This document shows, piece after piece, positions 15,863 to 26,001 of a stretch of 43,441 bases of DNA. Numbering within the stretch: the stretch's first letter is position 1; every line of letters starts with the position of its first letter. The translations under genes were made by a program, and so were the position numbers. The DNA is from Chlorobiota bacterium (GTDB lineage Bacteria; Bacteroidota; Bacteroidia; Bacteroidales; JAADGE01): NCBI GenBank assembly GCA_013152535.1, contig JAADGE010000016.1, positions 1 to 43,441 on the forward strand. The letters run 5' to 3'. The notes beneath the pieces are model-generated. The model saw only the letters and a program-made list of their open reading frames with translations. It did no database searches and was not told the origin of the DNA.

Positions 15863-16783
15863 ATGAATAAAATAAAAATACTTTCGGTAAGTTTGGCAAA
15901 AGAAAGAGGCAGAAAATATTCTGCTGATGAAATTGAACTTTCCGAAAACGGTGTAGTCGGTGATGTCCATCGGGGAAGCGGAAACAGGCAGGTAAGCATT
16001 ATTGATGTTTCGCATATTGAATCATTCCGAAAATTGACTGAAGCAAGAAAAACGGAAGCTGGTGAATTTGCCGAGAATATAAGAGTTTCCGGAATCGGCA
16101 ACGCAACAATTATTCCGTTTGACAAGTTTAAAATCGGAGAGGCTGAATTGGAAGTTACCCAAATCGGGAAACCTTTTCATGCAGAATTTTCGGAACTTGG
16201 TCATTATGTAATGCCGCGTGTCGGAATTTTTTGTAGAGTAAGTAAAAAAGGAATTTTAAAAGCGGGTGATGTAATGCAATACATTCCGAAAACCTATAAA
16301 GCACTGATTATTACGTTAAGCGACAGAGCGAGCAGAGGTGAATATGAAGACCGCAGCGGACCCGTTATAAAAGAAATACTTAAAGATTTTTTCCATAAGA
16401 AAAAGTTACCGCACAAAATAAAATCAGAAATAATTCCCGATGACGGTAATAAATTAAAAAAACTGATATCCGATGCCGCAAAAGAAAAATACGATGTAAT
16501 AATTACGACAGGCGGAACGGGAATAGGCAAAAGAGATATTACTGTTGAAACAGTTCAGCCTATGCTTGATAAAGAAATACCCGGAATTATGGAGCATATT
16601 CGTTATAAATACGGTTCAATAAAACCCAATGCCCTTTTAAGCAGGGGAGTTGCCGGAACTATTGACGAAAGTTTGGTTTACACTCTTCCGGGAAGTGTAA
16701 AAGCTGTTAATGAATATATGAATGAAATTTTAAAAACCTTGTACCACTTGTTTTTTATGCTGCACGGGGTTGATGTGCATTAA
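15863..16783 (+). CDS. MOSC-MoaB/MogA fusion (molybdopterin adenylyltransferase-like)
   Basis: A 306-residue two-domain protein. Residues 1-142 are a MOSC domain (GVVGDVHRGSGNRQVSI, GEFAENIRVSG, EVTQIGKPFHAEF, YVMPRVGIFCRV). Residues 146-300 are a MoaB/MogA domain with DRASRGEYEDRSGP (154-167), the molybdopterin-binding TTGGTGIGKRDIT (215-227), and LLSRGVAGT plus SLVYTLPGS. MogA-type proteins adenylylate molybdopterin before metal insertion. Compared with the neighbouring MOSC protein, the MOSC half keeps only the last cysteine (C124): C107 is replaced by F105 and C121 by Y115. MOSC activity may thus differ. The frame is continuous across the junction. Confidence 0.92.
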   Translation: MNKIKILSVSLAKERGRKYSADEIELSENGVVGDVHRGSGNRQVSIIDVSHIESFRKLTEARKTEAGEFAENIRVSGIGNATIIPFDKFKIGEAELEVTQIGKPFHAEFSELGHYVMPRVGIFCRVSKKGILKAGDVMQYIPKTYKALIITLSDRASRGEYEDRSGPVIKEILKDFFHKKKLPHKIKSEIIPDDGNKLKKLISDAAKEKYDVIITTGGTGIGKRDITVETVQPMLDKEIPGIMEHIRYKYGSIKPNALLSRGVAGTIDESLVYTLPGSVKAVNEYMNEILKTLYHLFFMLHGVDVH

Positions 16784-16878
16784 TTTTTTATAGTTAATTT
16801 CTGTTTTTTTATTGTTTCAGAGATAGAAATTTAATAATTATTTTGAAATTCAATAAAAGAATGTTAAAAAACACAGTC

Positions 16879-16910
16879 TTTGTTTTAATCGTTCAAAAGT
16901 TTTAATTTAG
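16879..16910 (+). promoter_or_regulatory. Promoter of the COG2403 GTPase gene
   Basis: TTTG (16879-16882), a 20-base spacer and TAATTTAG (16903-16910) give the Bacteroidota -33/-7 arrangement with one mismatch in the -7 box. The ATG follows at 16952. Confidence 0.5.
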
Positions 16911-16951
16911 CATCAAAAGTTTTTTTATTAATAAATTAAATAAAAAGAAAA

Positions 16952-18289
16952 ATGGCAAAGAAAAATGTAATTATTATCGGAGCTGCAGGTCGTGATTTTC
17001 ACAACTTTAACACTTATTATCGAGATAATGAAGATTATAATGTAGTTGCTTATACGGCTGCTCAAATTCCGGATATTGACGGAAGAAAATATCCTGCCGA
17101 ACTTGCAGGAAAATTATATCCCCAAGGAATTCCGATTTTTGCGGAAGAAGACCTTCCTAAATTAATTAAAGATTTAAAGGTTGACGATTGTGTTTTTTCA
17201 TACAGTGACGTGAAATATGAACGTGTAATGGCAATCAGTGCAATTGTAAATGCAGCAGGTGCTAATTTTCATCTTCTCGGACCTAAGGATACAATGATTA
17301 AAAGTACTAAGCCTGTAATTGCGGTAGTTGCTACAAGAACCGGTTGCGGTAAAAGTCAAACTTCCCGTAAAGTAATTGAATATTTGATGGCTAAAGGGTT
17401 GAAAGTTATTGCAATTCGACACCCGATGCCCTACGGTGATTTGGTTGCTCAAAAAGTACAACGTTTTGCCGTTGTCGAAGATTTGAAAAAACATAAATGT
17501 ACCATTGAAGAAATGGAAGAATACGAACCTCACGTGGTGAGAGGAAACGTGATATATGCCGGTGTTGATTATGAAGCTATTGTAAGAGCTGCCGAAAAAG
17601 ATCCTGCCGGATGTGATGTTATTCTTTGGGACGGCGGAAATAATGACTTCTCATTTTACAAACCCGATTTAACTATTACGGTTGCCGACCCGCACCGTCC
17701 GGGCAACGAATTATCGTACTATCCGGGTGAAGTGAATATGCGGTTGGCTGATGCTATTGTTATTAACAAAATGGATACGGCTTCTCCGGAAGGCATCCAA
17801 ACGGTTAGAGAGAGTATTCAAAAAGTAAATCCGGATGCTTTGGTCATTGACGGTGCATCACCATTAAGAGTTGAAAATTATGAAGCTATTAAAGGAAAAC
17901 GTGTTTTGGTGGTTGAAGACGGACCTACTTTAACACATGGTGAAATGAAACTCGGAGCAGGGACGGTAGCTGCTAAAAAATTCGGAGCTGCAGAGATTGT
18001 TGACCCGCGACCTTTTGTTGTCGGAAAATTAGCCGAAACATTTAAAATTTATCCGAATATCGGAACTTTGTTGCCGGCAATGGGCTACAGCGATGAACAA
18101 TTGAAAGATCTCGAAACATCTATTAATAATACCGATTGTGATGTTGTGGTTATCGGAACACCGATTGATTTAACACGTATTGTTAAAATTAACAAACCGA
18201 CAGCCAGAGTATTTTATGACTTACAAGAAATCGGAAAACCTGATTTAGACGGAATCTTAACGGATTTTGTTAAGAAACATAATTTATAA
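16952..18289 (+). CDS. Predicted P-loop GTPase, COG2403 / cyclic 2,3-diphosphoglycerate synthetase-like
   Basis: A 445-residue cytoplasmic protein. The N-terminal Rossmann-like part starts KKNVIIIGAAGRDFHNFNTYYR, the characteristic opening of COG2403. The nucleotide-binding P-loop ATRTGCGKSQTS lies at about 127-138, a Walker-B-like ILWDGGNND at 224-232, and NKMD (guanine recognition) at 272-275. It resembles archaeal cyclic 2,3-diphosphoglycerate synthetase, but bacterial members of this group have no firmly assigned function. Its end is marked by a strong terminator (18311-18350), and it has its own promoter, so it is probably monocistronic even though it adjoins the molybdenum cofactor genes. 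Confidence 0.85.
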   Translation: MAKKNVIIIGAAGRDFHNFNTYYRDNEDYNVVAYTAAQIPDIDGRKYPAELAGKLYPQGIPIFAEEDLPKLIKDLKVDDCVFSYSDVKYERVMAISAIVNAAGANFHLLGPKDTMIKSTKPVIAVVATRTGCGKSQTSRKVIEYLMAKGLKVIAIRHPMPYGDLVAQKVQRFAVVEDLKKHKCTIEEMEEYEPHVVRGNVIYAGVDYEAIVRAAEKDPAGCDVILWDGGNNDFSFYKPDLTITVADPHRPGNELSYYPGEVNMRLADAIVINKMDTASPEGIQTVRESIQKVNPDALVIDGASPLRVENYEAIKGKRVLVVEDGPTLTHGEMKLGAGTVAAKKFGAAEIVDPRPFVVGKLAETFKIYPNIGTLLPAMGYSDEQLKDLETSINNTDCDVVVIGTPIDLTRIVKINKPTARVFYDLQEIGKPDLDGILTDFVKKHNL

Positions 18290-18310
18290 TAAGCAGTTTA
18301 ATCTGTTTTT

Positions 18311-18350
18311 AATAACCGTGTTGTATCTTTTACGACACGGTTATTTTTTT
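18311..18350 (+). terminator. Rho-independent terminator of the COG2403 gene
   Basis: A 15-bp stem (18311-18325 with 18331-18345, one G-T wobble), a 5-base loop TCTTT, then a run of T to 18350. Confidence 0.9.
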
Positions 18351-18431
18351 CAGAAGCAGGTCTGATTTTAGGACTGATATTTTCCGATTTAATGTTGATT
18401 ATTTTTTGTCGGTTAATTATTTTTTTGAATT

Positions 18432-20534
18432 TCAACTGATTGCTCCCCATTTTTTATTTCTCATTATCAGTGTTTTAAGTTGTTTTACAAGAATTTGATT
18501 TTTATCTTGTTTTAATTCTGCATCTTCTGTTAAAATGAGATCGGCAGCATGTCTTGCGGTTTCCAAAATTTTGTAATCTTTGCTTAAATCGGAAAGTTTC
18601 AGTTCAAAAGGAATGCCGCTTTGTCGGGTTCCTTCGGAGTCGCCGGGTCCTCGTAATTTCATATCTACTTCTGCAATTTTAAATCCGTCGTTGCTTTCAA
18701 CCATAGTCTGAATGCGGATTTTTGCTTCTTTTGAAAGTTTGTATGAAGTCATTAAAATGCAATACGATTGATCGGCTCCTCGCCCTACGCGACCTCGTAA
18801 CTGATGCAATTGAGACAGTCCGAAACGTTCTGCACTTTCAATAATCATTACACTTGCATTCGGTATGTCAACTCCCACTTCAATTACGGTTGTGGCAACC
18901 ATAATATTTGTGATGCCTTTAACGAATAATTTCATTGATTTTTCTTTTTCTTCGGGTTTCATTTTCCCGTGCAGAACGCTGACGGCATATTCAGGAGGAG
19001 GAAATGCTCTGCTGATACTTTCAAGTCCGTCTTCCAAATCTTTGTAATCAAAATTTTCTGATTCATATATCAAAGGATAGACGATATAAATTTGCCTGCC
19101 TGATTTTATTTGTTCTTTCATAAATTTAAAAACCCGAAGGCGTTTTCCGTCAAAGGAATGAATTGTTTTAACGGGCTTTCTTCCGGGAGGTAACTCATCA
19201 ATAACAGAAATTTCCAGGTCGCCGTAAACTGTCATGGCAAGTGTTCGCGGAATGGGCGTAGCTGTCATCACAATAACGTGCGGCGGGTGCGTATTTTTTT
19301 TCCACATTTTTGCCCTTTGTGCCACTCCGAAACGATGTTGTTCGTCAATAACCGTAAGCCCGAGATTTTTAAAGATAACCTTATCTTCGATTAATGCGTG
19401 TGTTCCGATAAGAATATTGATTTTTCCGGATTGTAAATCAGCGTGCAATTGTTTTCTGTCAGATTGTTTTGTTGAGCCGGTCAGAAGTGCAATTTTCAAA
19501 CCCAAATCTTCAAGAAAATTACTGATTGTTTTAAAATGTTGATTTGCCAGAATTTCTGTCGGAGCCATTAAACTTGCCTGATAACCGTTATCAATTGCAA
19601 TGAGCATAAGCATAAGAGCAACAAGTGTTTTGCCGCTTCCTACATCACCTTGTAATAATCTGTTTGCTTGTTTCCCGGATGCAAAATCTTTTCGTATTTC
19701 TTTTATTACGCGTTTTTGGGCATTTGTGAGTTCAAAAGGCAGTTTCTCTCTGTAAAACTTATTGAAATAATTACCGACTTTTGAAAAAACAAAACCTTTA
19801 TATTTTAATCGTCTTCCGAATTTTACTTTAAGAATATTAAGCTGAATGTAAAAAAGTTCTTCAAATTTCAGGCGATATAATGCACGTTTTAATTTTTCTG
19901 CATTTTCGGGGAAATGTATGTTGTGAATTGCTTCGTGAAATGAAAGTAAGTGATATTTTTGAACAATATATGCCGGAAGAGTTTCGGGTAGTTTGATTGT
20001 TAAGTTTTCAAGTATTCCGGCAATTATTTTTCTGAATACTCTTGATGTTACATTCTTTTTTGTCAGTTTTTCGGTTGAAGGGTAAACAGCTTGAAGTGAG
20101 GAACTTATTCTTTTTGTGAATGTTTCGGGACTGTCAATTTCCGGATGGGCAATATTAAGTTTTCTGCCGTATCGTGCCGGTTTTCCAAAAATAATGTATT
20201 CTTTACCTGATGTTAAGTTTTCTTTAATCCGGTTTGCACCTTTAAACCAAATAAGCTCAATTTTTCCGGTTTCGTCTGAAAATTCAGCTGTAAGATAAAT
20301 TTTTCTGCCGTGACCTTTGGTTTGAAAATTTGAGATAATACCTTTTGACTGTATGTTCGGAAAATCGGAATTAATTTCGGCGACTTTGTAAAATTTTGTT
20401 CTGTCGATATATCGAAAAGGAAAATGGTATAATAAATCTTTAACCGTAAATATATTCAGCTCATTATTTAATAATTCAGCACGTTTAGGTCCTACGCCTT
20501 TTATAAATTGTATGTCTTTTGTTAATTCCTGCAT
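18432..20534 (-). CDS. recG: ATP-dependent DNA helicase RecG
   Basis: Branch-migrating helicase that regresses stalled replication forks and processes Holliday junctions. The N-terminal wedge/OB region begins LTKDIQFIKGVGPKRAELLNN. The superfamily 2 helicase core shows Walker A in LLQGDVGSGKT, the DEQH box in VIDEQHRFGVAQR, TATPIPRTLAMTVYGDL, and motif VI in QLHQLRGRVGRG. I take the ATG at 20534 (700 residues) because the family starts near this point; an upstream ATG at 20555 adds only MQHGIVI. Length is normal. The gene lies 60 bases after a membrane protein gene on the same strand. No terminator is evident downstream. Confidence 0.95.
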   Translation of the reverse strand: MQELTKDIQFIKGVGPKRAELLNNELNIFTVKDLLYHFPFRYIDRTKFYKVAEINSDFPNIQSKGIISNFQTKGHGRKIYLTAEFSDETGKIELIWFKGANRIKENLTSGKEYIIFGKPARYGRKLNIAHPEIDSPETFTKRISSSLQAVYPSTEKLTKKNVTSRVFRKIIAGILENLTIKLPETLPAYIVQKYHLLSFHEAIHNIHFPENAEKLKRALYRLKFEELFYIQLNILKVKFGRRLKYKGFVFSKVGNYFNKFYREKLPFELTNAQKRVIKEIRKDFASGKQANRLLQGDVGSGKTLVALMLMLIAIDNGYQASLMAPTEILANQHFKTISNFLEDLGLKIALLTGSTKQSDRKQLHADLQSGKINILIGTHALIEDKVIFKNLGLTVIDEQHRFGVAQRAKMWKKNTHPPHVIVMTATPIPRTLAMTVYGDLEISVIDELPPGRKPVKTIHSFDGKRLRVFKFMKEQIKSGRQIYIVYPLIYESENFDYKDLEDGLESISRAFPPPEYAVSVLHGKMKPEEKEKSMKLFVKGITNIMVATTVIEVGVDIPNASVMIIESAERFGLSQLHQLRGRVGRGADQSYCILMTSYKLSKEAKIRIQTMVESNDGFKIAEVDMKLRGPGDSEGTRQSGIPFELKLSDLSKDYKILETARHAADLILTEDAELKQDKNQILVKQLKTLIMRNKKWGAIS

Positions 20535-20594
20535 TATAACGATACCGTGCTGCATTACAGAGCGGCACGGATAATTATCAATATTTAAGAATAT

Positions 20595-21530
20595 TTAAAA
20601 AGTTCTTTCTTTTTTTAAAACCAAACCTCCGGTTTGTTCAACCCAAATTACAATGCTTTGCCCTTTACGGATTCTGTTGATAAAATGCGGAGCAGCTGCA
20701 TAAAAACTTTTAATACCTTCTTTTCGAGCTTTTTCCTGATTGGTCATAAATTCGGCAAATTCTTTTAAACGAGAGTAATAGCTGTCTTTATCGATGCCGT
20801 ATATTTCGTTATCATCGCGATGAAAGATATATGGAATACCTAAAGAATCAGTTGTTTGAAGAAGTATGCCGTCGTCTTTTGCAACTTCTTCGCTGAATAT
20901 TTTATAAGGCATTACTAAATTTACTTTATTGCCGCTTTCAATTTCGGAATAATCAAAATTCATCACATAATTTAAGAAATAGATGTCATGTCCTTTTATC
21001 TCTATTGATTGCGGATTAGGAAGATAATCATCAAGTTTATAATCGTAATAATACACTTTCAGTTTGGTAATATTATTCACATAATCAACATCTTCAATAT
21101 TTAATTTTGCAACAATGTAGCTTTTATCCAAGTTTTTAACAACTGTTTTTAATTCCTGAATGCGTTTTTGATTGTTAACATAATCATCAATGGTAGTAAA
21201 AGCATTTGATAAACCGACAATGCCGAATAATATCAAAAAAACACCGAGAAGAACAGGCAATTTTGAAACGATATTCATAAATGCTTTTATAAGTTCACTG
21301 AAAAAAATATACATTCTTTCAAAAAAAGAAGGTCTTAAATTTCTGCTGATAGCTTCATGGGCTATTTTCCTTACTTTTAGTGCATTATAAATTGTAAAAA
21401 TAAGATAAAGAATAAGAAATAAAAGCAAAAGCAGATAACCTGTTTTGGTTGTAAATAAGTATAAAATAAAATCAGAAACCGGTTTCAGAAACCAATTAAT
21501 TTGTTGTAAAATTTCTTGTGAATTGCCCAT
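20595..21530 (-). CDS. Membrane-anchored hypothetical protein, paralogue of the next upstream gene
   Basis: No named family. Residues 25-50 and about 90-110 are hydrophobic (TGYLLLLLFLILYLIFTIYNAL; LPVLLGVFLILFGIVGL), with a basic cytoplasmic loop between, giving two membrane segments. The region after 115 would then lie on one side of the membrane and looks like a beta-rich domain with YYYDYKLDDYL, IEIKGHDIYF, NLVMPYKIFSEEV, DDGILLQTTDSLGIP and a terminal TGGLVLKK. The same series of blocks occurs in the protein encoded at 21562-22173, so the two are homologous over about 190 residues. It is separated by 31 bases from that gene and 60 from recG, so all three may share a transcript. Confidence 0.75.
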   Translation of the reverse strand: MGNSQEILQQINWFLKPVSDFILYLFTTKTGYLLLLLFLILYLIFTIYNALKVRKIAHEAISRNLRPSFFERMYIFFSELIKAFMNIVSKLPVLLGVFLILFGIVGLSNAFTTIDDYVNNQKRIQELKTVVKNLDKSYIVAKLNIEDVDYVNNITKLKVYYYDYKLDDYLPNPQSIEIKGHDIYFLNYVMNFDYSEIESGNKVNLVMPYKIFSEEVAKDDGILLQTTDSLGIPYIFHRDDNEIYGIDKDSYYSRLKEFAEFMTNQEKARKEGIKSFYAAAPHFINRIRKGQSIVIWVEQTGGLVLKKERTF

Positions 21531-21561
21531 AATTTAATGATTAATAGTGTTATATGATAAT

Positions 21562-22173
21562 TTATAAATCTTCACTTACTTCAATTCCGCCTTTGCTGTG
21601 AATAACTATTTTATATATGTGGTTGACTTGAAACTCATTTAATTTTGCGATATCCTGCACCATACTTCCGTATATTCCTTTAATATCTTCCGTATTGCCT
21701 GTTTTAATTTTTGTAAACAGTTCGGTCATCAGTCTCACATAAGAAGTGTCAGCTCCGTTTGTACTCATTGTTTGCGGAAACCCGTGGTCATCATAATATT
21801 TAAAAAGTATAATTCCTTTTTTTGCAGGAATTTTATTCGTGAAAATTTTTGTCGGAAATGCAATACTTAATCCTTTTTTAATCTTAACAACATCAAAATC
21901 AAAGGATAATTCCTGACCCTGAAGTGTTAAAGTGTCGGTATTAAATTCAACAGAATCCTGGTCGTAAAATTTTACGATAAATTTAATTTGTGCCGTATCT
22001 TTTTCAAGAATTTTAAAACGTAAGGGAATTGTTTCTTCTTTCAGAAAATTGATTTTGTCTTCTAATTTTGCAATCTTTTTATCTTGTTGTTTTGTCAAAT
22101 ATCCGAAACCGTAATATGCTCCGGCAGCCAAAATCCCGATAATTACTATTCCTATTAATATTTTCCCTTTCAT
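21562..22173 (-). CDS. Membrane-anchored hypothetical protein, paralogue of the neighbour
   Basis: No named family. I use the ATG at 22173 because it gives an immediate N-terminal membrane anchor (MKGKILIGIVIIGILAAGAYYGFGYL); the upstream ATG at 22212 only prepends 13 residues. A short coiled coil (QQDKKIAKLEDKINFLKEE) leads into a domain with VKFYDQDSVEF, LTLQGQELSFDFDV, LSIAFPTKIF, AKKGIILFKYYDDHGFP and a C-terminal SKGGIEV. These align in order with the C-terminal domain of the protein at 20595-21530. A minus-strand TACTTTTG at 22230-22237 could be its promoter. Function unknown. Confidence 0.72.
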   Translation of the reverse strand: MKGKILIGIVIIGILAAGAYYGFGYLTKQQDKKIAKLEDKINFLKEETIPLRFKILEKDTAQIKFIVKFYDQDSVEFNTDTLTLQGQELSFDFDVVKIKKGLSIAFPTKIFTNKIPAKKGIILFKYYDDHGFPQTMSTNGADTSYVRLMTELFTKIKTGNTEDIKGIYGSMVQDIAKLNEFQVNHIYKIVIHSKGGIEVSEDL

Positions 22174-22212
22174 AGTTAAATAATTAGTTTGTAAAATTGA
22201 ATTTTTCGGCAA

Positions 22213-22550
22213 AGTATTTTTCAGTAATACAAAAGTAATATAATTTTTATTAAAATTTTTGTTTTTTTATAGTTAATTAAACTGCATGATCATCAAACAT
22301 TTATCGGATACTCCGAACACTTATGAATTTACAGTTGCATAAAATTATATCATTGATATTCAGTTTTATATGTTTCTGTTTTGGAATGTATTTTCTAAAG
22401 TGTAAAGTAGTAACATTTTCATTTTAAGTTAATTATCATAAACTTATTATGTAATATAATTTTAAAGAGAATACAATTTTACAGTAAAGTTCATTTATCG
22501 TAAAATTTGATTAAATTTGCCGGATTAATTAAAAAATACAAATAAAATTT
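22213..22550. other. Intergenic region between divergent genes
   Basis: About 340 bases of AT-rich sequence without a gene. It holds a minus-strand TACTTTTG box (22230-22237) for the gene at 22173 and the plus-strand box for rsfS near its right edge. I see no convincing repeat, RNA or terminator in the middle. Confidence 0.6.
22512..22519 (+). promoter_or_regulatory. -7 box (TAAATTTG) of the rsfS-ftsH unit
   Basis: TAAATTTG matches TAnnTTTG and lies 31 bases before the rsfS ATG. No -33 TTTG is seen. Confidence 0.45.
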
Positions 22551-22925
22551 ATGGTAAAAATTCAAAAACTTCTAAAAGCAATTTTGGAAGGAATGACAGA
22601 GAAAAAAGCGAAAAATATAGTAAAAATAGATTTTAAAGGAACACAAAATTCAATTACGGATTTTTTTATAATTTGTGAAGCGGAAACTGACAGACAAGTT
22701 GAAGCCGTAGCGGATTCTGTTGAACGATTTGTAAGAAAAGAAACCGGAGATAAAGTATTTCATAAAGAAGGTTATGATAATGCCGAATGGATTATTCTGG
22801 ACTATTTTGATGTTGTGGTACATGTGTTTCGATCAGAATTCAGAAATACTTATAAATTAGAGGATTTATGGGCTGATGCAGAAATTTCAGAAATTAAAGT
22901 AAAGTATTCAAGTGTTGAAAATTAA
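22551..22925 (+). CDS. rsfS: Ribosomal silencing factor RsfS
   Basis: A 124-residue DUF143/RsfS (Iojap) protein. It binds ribosomal protein L14 and blocks joining of the 30S and 50S subunits when nutrients are short. Typical sequence blocks are IVKIDFKGTQNSITDFFIICEAETDRQVEAVADSVE and KEGYDNAEWIILDYFDVVVHVFRSEFRNTYKLEDLWADA. The usual partner gene nadD is not adjacent. It is 11 bases upstream of ftsH and is the first gene of the block that runs to cdsA. Confidence 0.95.
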   Translation: MVKIQKLLKAILEGMTEKKAKNIVKIDFKGTQNSITDFFIICEAETDRQVEAVADSVERFVRKETGDKVFHKEGYDNAEWIILDYFDVVVHVFRSEFRNTYKLEDLWADAEISEIKVKYSSVEN

Positions 22926-22936
22926 AGAAAAAAGAG

Positions 22937-25045
<2,109 letters not shown>

Positions 25046-25057
25046 ATATAAGACATT

Positions 25058-25996
25058 ATGAAGAATTGGGTTAAAATTCAAACTTTTGAGAGATTTCATC
25101 AAGCAGAATTAAGAAAAAGTATTCTTAATCAAAACGATATTAATGCAGTTATTTTAGATGAAAAAGACAGTTTGTTTCTTTTGGGAAATATTGATTTATA
25201 TGTGGAAAAAATCAATGAAAAAAAAGCACGTGTTTTAATTGATGATTTTGACGGTTTAACAAAAATTAACTCATTTGTTGATTTGAAACCTGTTTTGTTA
25301 TTTCAAAAAGTATTGCAGAATACCGGAATAAAAACTATTCTTAAAAGAAAAGAAAGTCAAAAATACATTTTAGATAATTATGAGCTCTATGTTGAAAATA
25401 AAGATGTTGAAAAAACAATTCCGTATTTGACAGGCAAAGAATTAAAAGATTGGTCAAAAGTGCTGATTTGCAATAAAGTAAGACAAACTAAATATTATGT
25501 TGATTTGCTTGCCGAAAATCTGATTAATTGTATTGTAATCAAGAAAAAAGATTCTGATTATCATTTGGAAACTTTAAGTATATATGTTAAAAATGATGAT
25601 TCGAACAAAGCAAAAAAATATATTTCAGAGCTCAAAAATTATAAATTATTTAAAGAATTTGATTCATTAAGTAAAATTGAAAAAGCAGAAGAACTCTTAT
25701 TTTCCAAAAAAATAAAAGCACTTATTAAAAAAGACAACGGAAAAATGCAATTATTTGTAAAAGAAAATAACATTGAAGATGCAAATAAATATTTGGCTGA
25801 AAATATAGAATGGGTGCTGTTCAAAACATATTCCAACATAGCAAATGCCTTGTTTCATAAAGGTATTTTAGAAGAAGCCGGAATACCCTCAGTTATTATT
25901 AACGATAAAGATACAACTTTTTTACTCGGTGAAATTGAGTTATATACCGAAAAAGATTATTTTGAGAAAGCTCAAAGTTTGATAGCAAAAATATAG
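25058..25996 (+). CDS. Protein made of repeated DUF2007-like units
   Basis: A 312-residue cytoplasmic protein in the position where Bacteroidota usually carry a short DUF2007 ('putative signal transducing') protein between ftsH and cdsA. I see about five related units of 55-60 residues (roughly 4-62, 72-125, 132-190, 197-250, 252-312). Each has an opening strand, a helix, then a strand pair ending in a form like 'L..(Y/F)V.....(A)..(L/I)'. Units 1 and 5 are closest to the canonical domain (ILDEKDSLFLLGNIDLYVEK and INDKDTTFLLGEIELYTEK). No catalytic residues are evident; DUF2007 resembles ACT- or PII-like ligand-binding folds only loosely. It starts 12 bases after ftsH and ends 5 bases before cdsA, so it is part of the operon. 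Confidence 0.75.
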   Translation: MKNWVKIQTFERFHQAELRKSILNQNDINAVILDEKDSLFLLGNIDLYVEKINEKKARVLIDDFDGLTKINSFVDLKPVLLFQKVLQNTGIKTILKRKESQKYILDNYELYVENKDVEKTIPYLTGKELKDWSKVLICNKVRQTKYYVDLLAENLINCIVIKKKDSDYHLETLSIYVKNDDSNKAKKYISELKNYKLFKEFDSLSKIEKAEELLFSKKIKALIKKDNGKMQLFVKENNIEDANKYLAENIEWVLFKTYSNIANALFHKGILEEAGIPSVIINDKDTTFLLGEIELYTEKDYFEKAQSLIAKI

Positions 25997-26001
25997 CTGA
26001 C

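Noticed and set aside
13183-18289. A new defence island around the toxin-antitoxin pair and OB-like protein
   Set aside because: Apart from the ParE pair the neighbours are cofactor genes; I found no nuclease, helicase or sensor gene that would make a defence system.
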